Shown here: one piece after another, positions 61,537-64,000 of the stretch | Layout of the letters: each line of letters begins with the position of its first letter | How positions within the stretch are numbered: the stretch's first letter is position 1 | Source of the DNA: Candidatus Dormiibacterota bacterium | GTDB taxonomy: Bacteria; Chloroflexota; Dormibacteria; Aeolococcales; Aeolococcaceae | Reading direction: 5' to 3' | Length of the DNA: 64,000 bases | Assembly (NCBI GenBank): GCA_003162415.1 | Contig: PMOL01000011.1 | Location: 20,701 to 84,700 of the forward strand | Position numbers and translations under genes: made by a program | The notes under the pieces: model-generated | Databases searched by the model: none | What the model saw: only the letters and a program-made list of their open reading frames with translations | What the model was told of the DNA's origin: nothing

Positions 61537-62487
61537 TCATCTGACCCTTCGAGCCAGCAGTAAGCGTACGTCCTCCGCGATCCTCGCAGGAGATAGCCGG
61601 TGCTTCTCGAGAAGTGCATCATCTGGGCCGCTCTCTCCAAACATGTCTCGAATTCCCAACCGCTTAACTGGCACGGGATACTGATCGCCGAGGATTTCTG
61701 CAACCGCGCCTCCTAGCCCACCCAGGATTGTATGTTCTTCGACCGTAATCACAAAGCCCGTTTCCCGAGCCGCTTCGACAATCGCCGCTTCATCGATGGG
61801 CTTGATCGTTGGCACATGTAGAACGAGGGCGTCGATCCCTTCCTTGGCAAGCAAGTCGGCGGATTCATACACCCGTGTTGTCTGCACGCCTGTGGATATG
61901 AGCGTGACATCACGGCCGTCGCGAAGGCGTGAAGCAACGCCCAAGTGGAAGACGTAGTCATCGTCGAACAATTTGGGCGAGGGTTCCCTGGTGATACGGA
62001 GGTATACAGGGCCGTCGGTCGCGGTGATGACCTCAATCGCGCGCCTAGTTTCGATCTCATCTGCCGGTGCTATAACGGTCATGTTCGCCAGGGCACGCAT
62101 GATGGAAACGTCATCGAACATAAGGTGAGTCTTACCGGTCTTGCCGGCGAGCAGCCCCGCATAGCCGCCCGCAATCTTCACATTGAGCTTGGGTTGAGCT
62201 ATCAATACGCGAATCTGATCCAGGGCTCTGGCTACGGCAAAACAGGCGAAGGTACTGACAAAGGGAACAAAACCAATCGTCGCGAGCCCAGCTGCAACGC
62301 CGAGCATGTTCTGCTCCGCAATTCCCATCTGCAGAAATCGATCGGGATGAGCCGCTTCGAAGATGTCGGCCCCAGTCGAACTTCCAAGATCGCCGTCCAC
62401 GACGACGACACGGCGATCGGTATTTCCCAACTCCGCCAGGGTCTCGCCAAACGCGACTCGCAACGCCTTTCCCTCACGTAGGAGCAT
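61537..62487 (-). CDS. transketolase C-terminal subunit
   Basis: A 316-residue protein. VVVVDGDLGSSTGADIFEAA, FLQMGIAEQNMLGVAAGLAT (TPP-activating Glu), LNVKIAGGYAGLLAGKTGKT and FVITVEEHTILGGLGGAVAE form the Pyr and C-terminal domains of transketolase. ATG 62487 lies 2 bp after the stop of the N-terminal subunit, with GGAG at spacing 7. Split transketolases of this kind often act on pathway-specific sugars (for example apulose or erythrulose derivatives) rather than in the pentose phosphate cycle. Confidence 0.9.
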   Translation of the reverse strand: MLLREGKALRVAFGETLAELGNTDRRVVVVDGDLGSSTGADIFEAAHPDRFLQMGIAEQNMLGVAAGLATIGFVPFVSTFACFAVARALDQIRVLIAQPKLNVKIAGGYAGLLAGKTGKTHLMFDDVSIMRALANMTVIAPADEIETRRAIEVITATDGPVYLRITREPSPKLFDDDYVFHLGVASRLRDGRDVTLISTGVQTTRVYESADLLAKEGIDALVLHVPTIKPIDEAAIVEAARETGFVITVEEHTILGGLGGAVAEILGDQYPVPVKRLGIRDMFGESGPDDALLEKHRLSPARIAEDVRLLLARRVR

Positions 62488-62489
62488 GG

Positions 62490-63359
62490 TTAAGCTCCAG
62501 TGAGAGACGGTGGTGCGCCGAGTTCAACCATAGCCTGGTTAATCTCATCGACCGTGGGCACGCGGCTGTGCCACCTGAAGTTCCCCTCCATAAAGGAGAC
62601 GCCTTTGCCCTTGGTAGTGTGAGCGATCACGGCGACGGGACTTCCCGAAGCACCGCGGGCGCGGGTAAGGGCGTGTGTGACTTCGTCGATGTCGTGCCCG
62701 TCCACCTCTGAGACCTGCCAACCAAACGCCTCCCATCGGTGCGCCAGTTGCTTATCCGAATATGGCGGAAGGCGGTCAGTGGCCGTCTGGCCTCGCCAAC
62801 CGAACTGTTGAAGGTTGTTTTCGTCCACGATCACGACTAGGTTATCTAACGCGTAGCGTTGAGCTACGTGTGCTCCTTCCCAAATGATCCCCTCGTTGCA
62901 CTCTCCGTCGCCAACCATTACGAAGGTAGTGAAGTTCTTCTCGGCGAGCTTTGCGCCCAGAGCAACTCCGACCCCGGCAGAGAAGCCAAGACCGAGGGAT
63001 CCAGTCGACATGTCTAACCCAGGAAGCAAATTCATGTCAGGATGACCCTGAAGTCGTGACCCCATGGCGTCGAATGTGCTCAGTTCCTCGAGCGGGAAGA
63101 ACCCACGAAGAGCGAGCGTTGTGTATAGCGCGATCGAGCTATGGCCTTTGGACAAGATGAATCGATCGCGATCTGGCCAGGTCGGGTCGAGCGGGCGAAT
63201 GTTCAAGACTCGGAAGTAAAGCGCCACAAGAATGTCTATTGCTGATAGCGGTCCTCCGAGATGTCCCGCTTTCGCCACTACTACCGCGTTGATGATCTCG
63301 CGTCGTGCAGTTCGCGCAAGATCCTCGAGTTTTGCGGTGCTTAGCTCAACTGCCATCAT
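62490..63359 (-). CDS. transketolase N-terminal subunit
   Basis: A 289-residue TPP-domain protein. AKAGHLGGPLSAIDILVALY, DRFILSKGHSSIALYTTLAL, GLDMSTGSLGLGFSAGVGVA and VMVGDGECNEGIIWEGAHVA, with VDENNLQQFG completing the GDG..NN cofactor site. It overlaps the cupin stop by 14 bp (ATGATG start inside the cupin end), so all three genes are one operon. With the C-terminal subunit it moves a two-carbon ketol unit, plausibly from a sugar released by the glycosidase. Confidence 0.9.
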   Translation of the reverse strand: MMAVELSTAKLEDLARTARREIINAVVVAKAGHLGGPLSAIDILVALYFRVLNIRPLDPTWPDRDRFILSKGHSSIALYTTLALRGFFPLEELSTFDAMGSRLQGHPDMNLLPGLDMSTGSLGLGFSAGVGVALGAKLAEKNFTTFVMVGDGECNEGIIWEGAHVAQRYALDNLVVIVDENNLQQFGWRGQTATDRLPPYSDKQLAHRWEAFGWQVSEVDGHDIDEVTHALTRARGASGSPVAVIAHTTKGKGVSFMEGNFRWHSRVPTVDEINQAMVELGAPPSLTGA

Positions 63360-63720
63360 CCGCAGCGGCCTCGTATGCCCCCGGTACGACCGGCGGAGAG
63401 AATATCGAAAGGAGTTCTAAGGTGCGGTCACCTGTCGAAGCGGTGGCGTGGTGTAGGCCACTTGGGATAAAAACAGCGCAACCGGGGCGGAGTTGAATCA
63501 CCCCCTCCGGGGTCACGAGTTCCCCCTCGCCGGCCAAGATATAGATGACCTCCTCTTCCAGATCGTGAACATGCCCGGGAGGCGCCGAGCCTGGCGGGAA
63601 CTGGGCCAGACCCACCGTCAGCCTTGTCGTATCGCTCGTTTCCGGGCCGATAAGCAACCACCAGTCGCGGCCCGGCAACGAGTACAACCTGGCGTCTTCG
63701 CGCGTGACCTGTTTAAGCAT
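63346..63720 (-). CDS. single-domain cupin
   Basis: A 124-residue cupin from ATG 63720 behind GGAGAGGG. Motif 1 is GHVHDLEEEVIYILAGEGEL (two His and Glu) and motif 2 FIPSGLHHATAS, so the metal site is complete. It is the first gene of the transketolase operon. A role as sugar isomerase or as dioxygenase is possible. A CGTTACC half-site at 63805 lies 85 bp upstream. Confidence 0.82.
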   Translation of the reverse strand: MLKQVTREDARLYSLPGRDWWLLIGPETSDTTRLTVGLAQFPPGSAPPGHVHDLEEEVIYILAGEGELVTPEGVIQLRPGCAVFIPSGLHHATASTGDRTLELLSIFSPPVVPGAYEAAADDGS

Positions 63721-64000
63721 ATGCCCTCTCCTTCGACGAGCCTTTGATACTCGGGGCGGAACCATCCAGCCAATCACGACACGCTAGGGTATCATGGCTG
63801 AGAGCGTTACCGGAACCGCACGTCAGTATCGGTTTCGAGGAAATTCGAACTCGAGCGCCACAAGCCTCTCGTAGGTTTCCTGGATCCCGCGTTTCGCACC
63901 CGAGCTGCCATCGTTCGCAGCGGGAACGGGGCCGGGTCCTTCCTACCCGAAGTCGTCTGACCGCTATTCGACTCGACCTGATATGCCTAGCCCGGGGTTC

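Overview
The window looks like chromosome from a GC-rich, free-living (probably soil) bacterium. GTG and TTG starts are frequent, genes overlap by GTGA/TGATG, and there is a rich set of flavin or F420-type monooxygenases, P450, SDR, VOC and cupin proteins. The decayed transposases (IS3, IS30, IS110) resemble forms common in Actinomycetota and neighbouring Terrabacteria phyla (Chloroflexota, Dormibacterota). The genus cannot be named from the sequence.

Layout. (1) 0-9 kb is an eroded accessory stretch. It holds the start of a GMC oxidoreductase behind a 32-bp perfect palindrome, a MarR-MFS pair, a P450, a carboxymuconolactone-decarboxylase-like protein and a luciferase-like monooxygenase. Between them lie broken genes: a DNA methylase fragment fused to an IS3 fragment, a frameshifted luciferase-like gene, an IS30 remnant and a degraded membrane protein. 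(2) 9.1-34.3 kb is a large catabolic island, almost all on the minus strand. It holds a 2-oxoacid dehydrogenase split into E2 (9-10 kb) and E1 alpha/beta (23.5-25.7 kb), a complete Opp/Dpp-type ABC transporter with lipoprotein receptor, an HpaI-type aldolase, two SDRs, four cupin or cupin-like proteins, five VOC-like domains in three proteins, an acyl-CoA dehydrogenase, a beta-propeller protein, an APH-type kinase, TetR and MarR regulators and a large protein of unknown function. Together these suggest uptake and stepwise oxidation of an organic acid or aromatic-type compound that I cannot identify.

(3) 35.2-44.1 kb is an integrated mobile element of visibly higher GC. It has an excisionase-like protein, a ribbon-helix-helix/zinc protein, an XRE repressor behind 12-bp iterons, a three-TM membrane protein, an overlapping pair of unrecognised proteins (one with a possible HEPN motif), an OLD-type ATPase/TOPRIM protein and a tyrosine integrase. 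It ends at a 3' fragment of tRNA-Ser(GGA), and similar direct repeats flank that fragment on both sides, as expected for an unsplit attP. The cargo is a reasonable candidate defence module. (4) 44.4-49.0 kb is a scrap yard of truncated pyrimidine-catabolism-like genes, SDR halves, an IS110 remnant and a broken M24 peptidase, with one intact nucleotidyltransferase-like gene.

(5) 49.1-63.7 kb is a second minus-strand catabolic island. It holds an SDR, a hydantoinase/dihydropyrimidinase, a chlorohydrolase/deaminase-type amidohydrolase, a GH35-like glycosidase, a class III aminotransferase, a carbon-nitrogen hydrolase, an APC permease, a two-subunit transketolase and a cupin. These fit uptake and hydrolysis of a cyclic amide or nucleoside-like N-glycoside. 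Embedded in it is an overlapping metallophosphoesterase/nucleotidyltransferase pair. The nucleotidyltransferase is a paralogue of the one at 46.3 kb, and the pair is the most system-like novelty here outside the mobile element.
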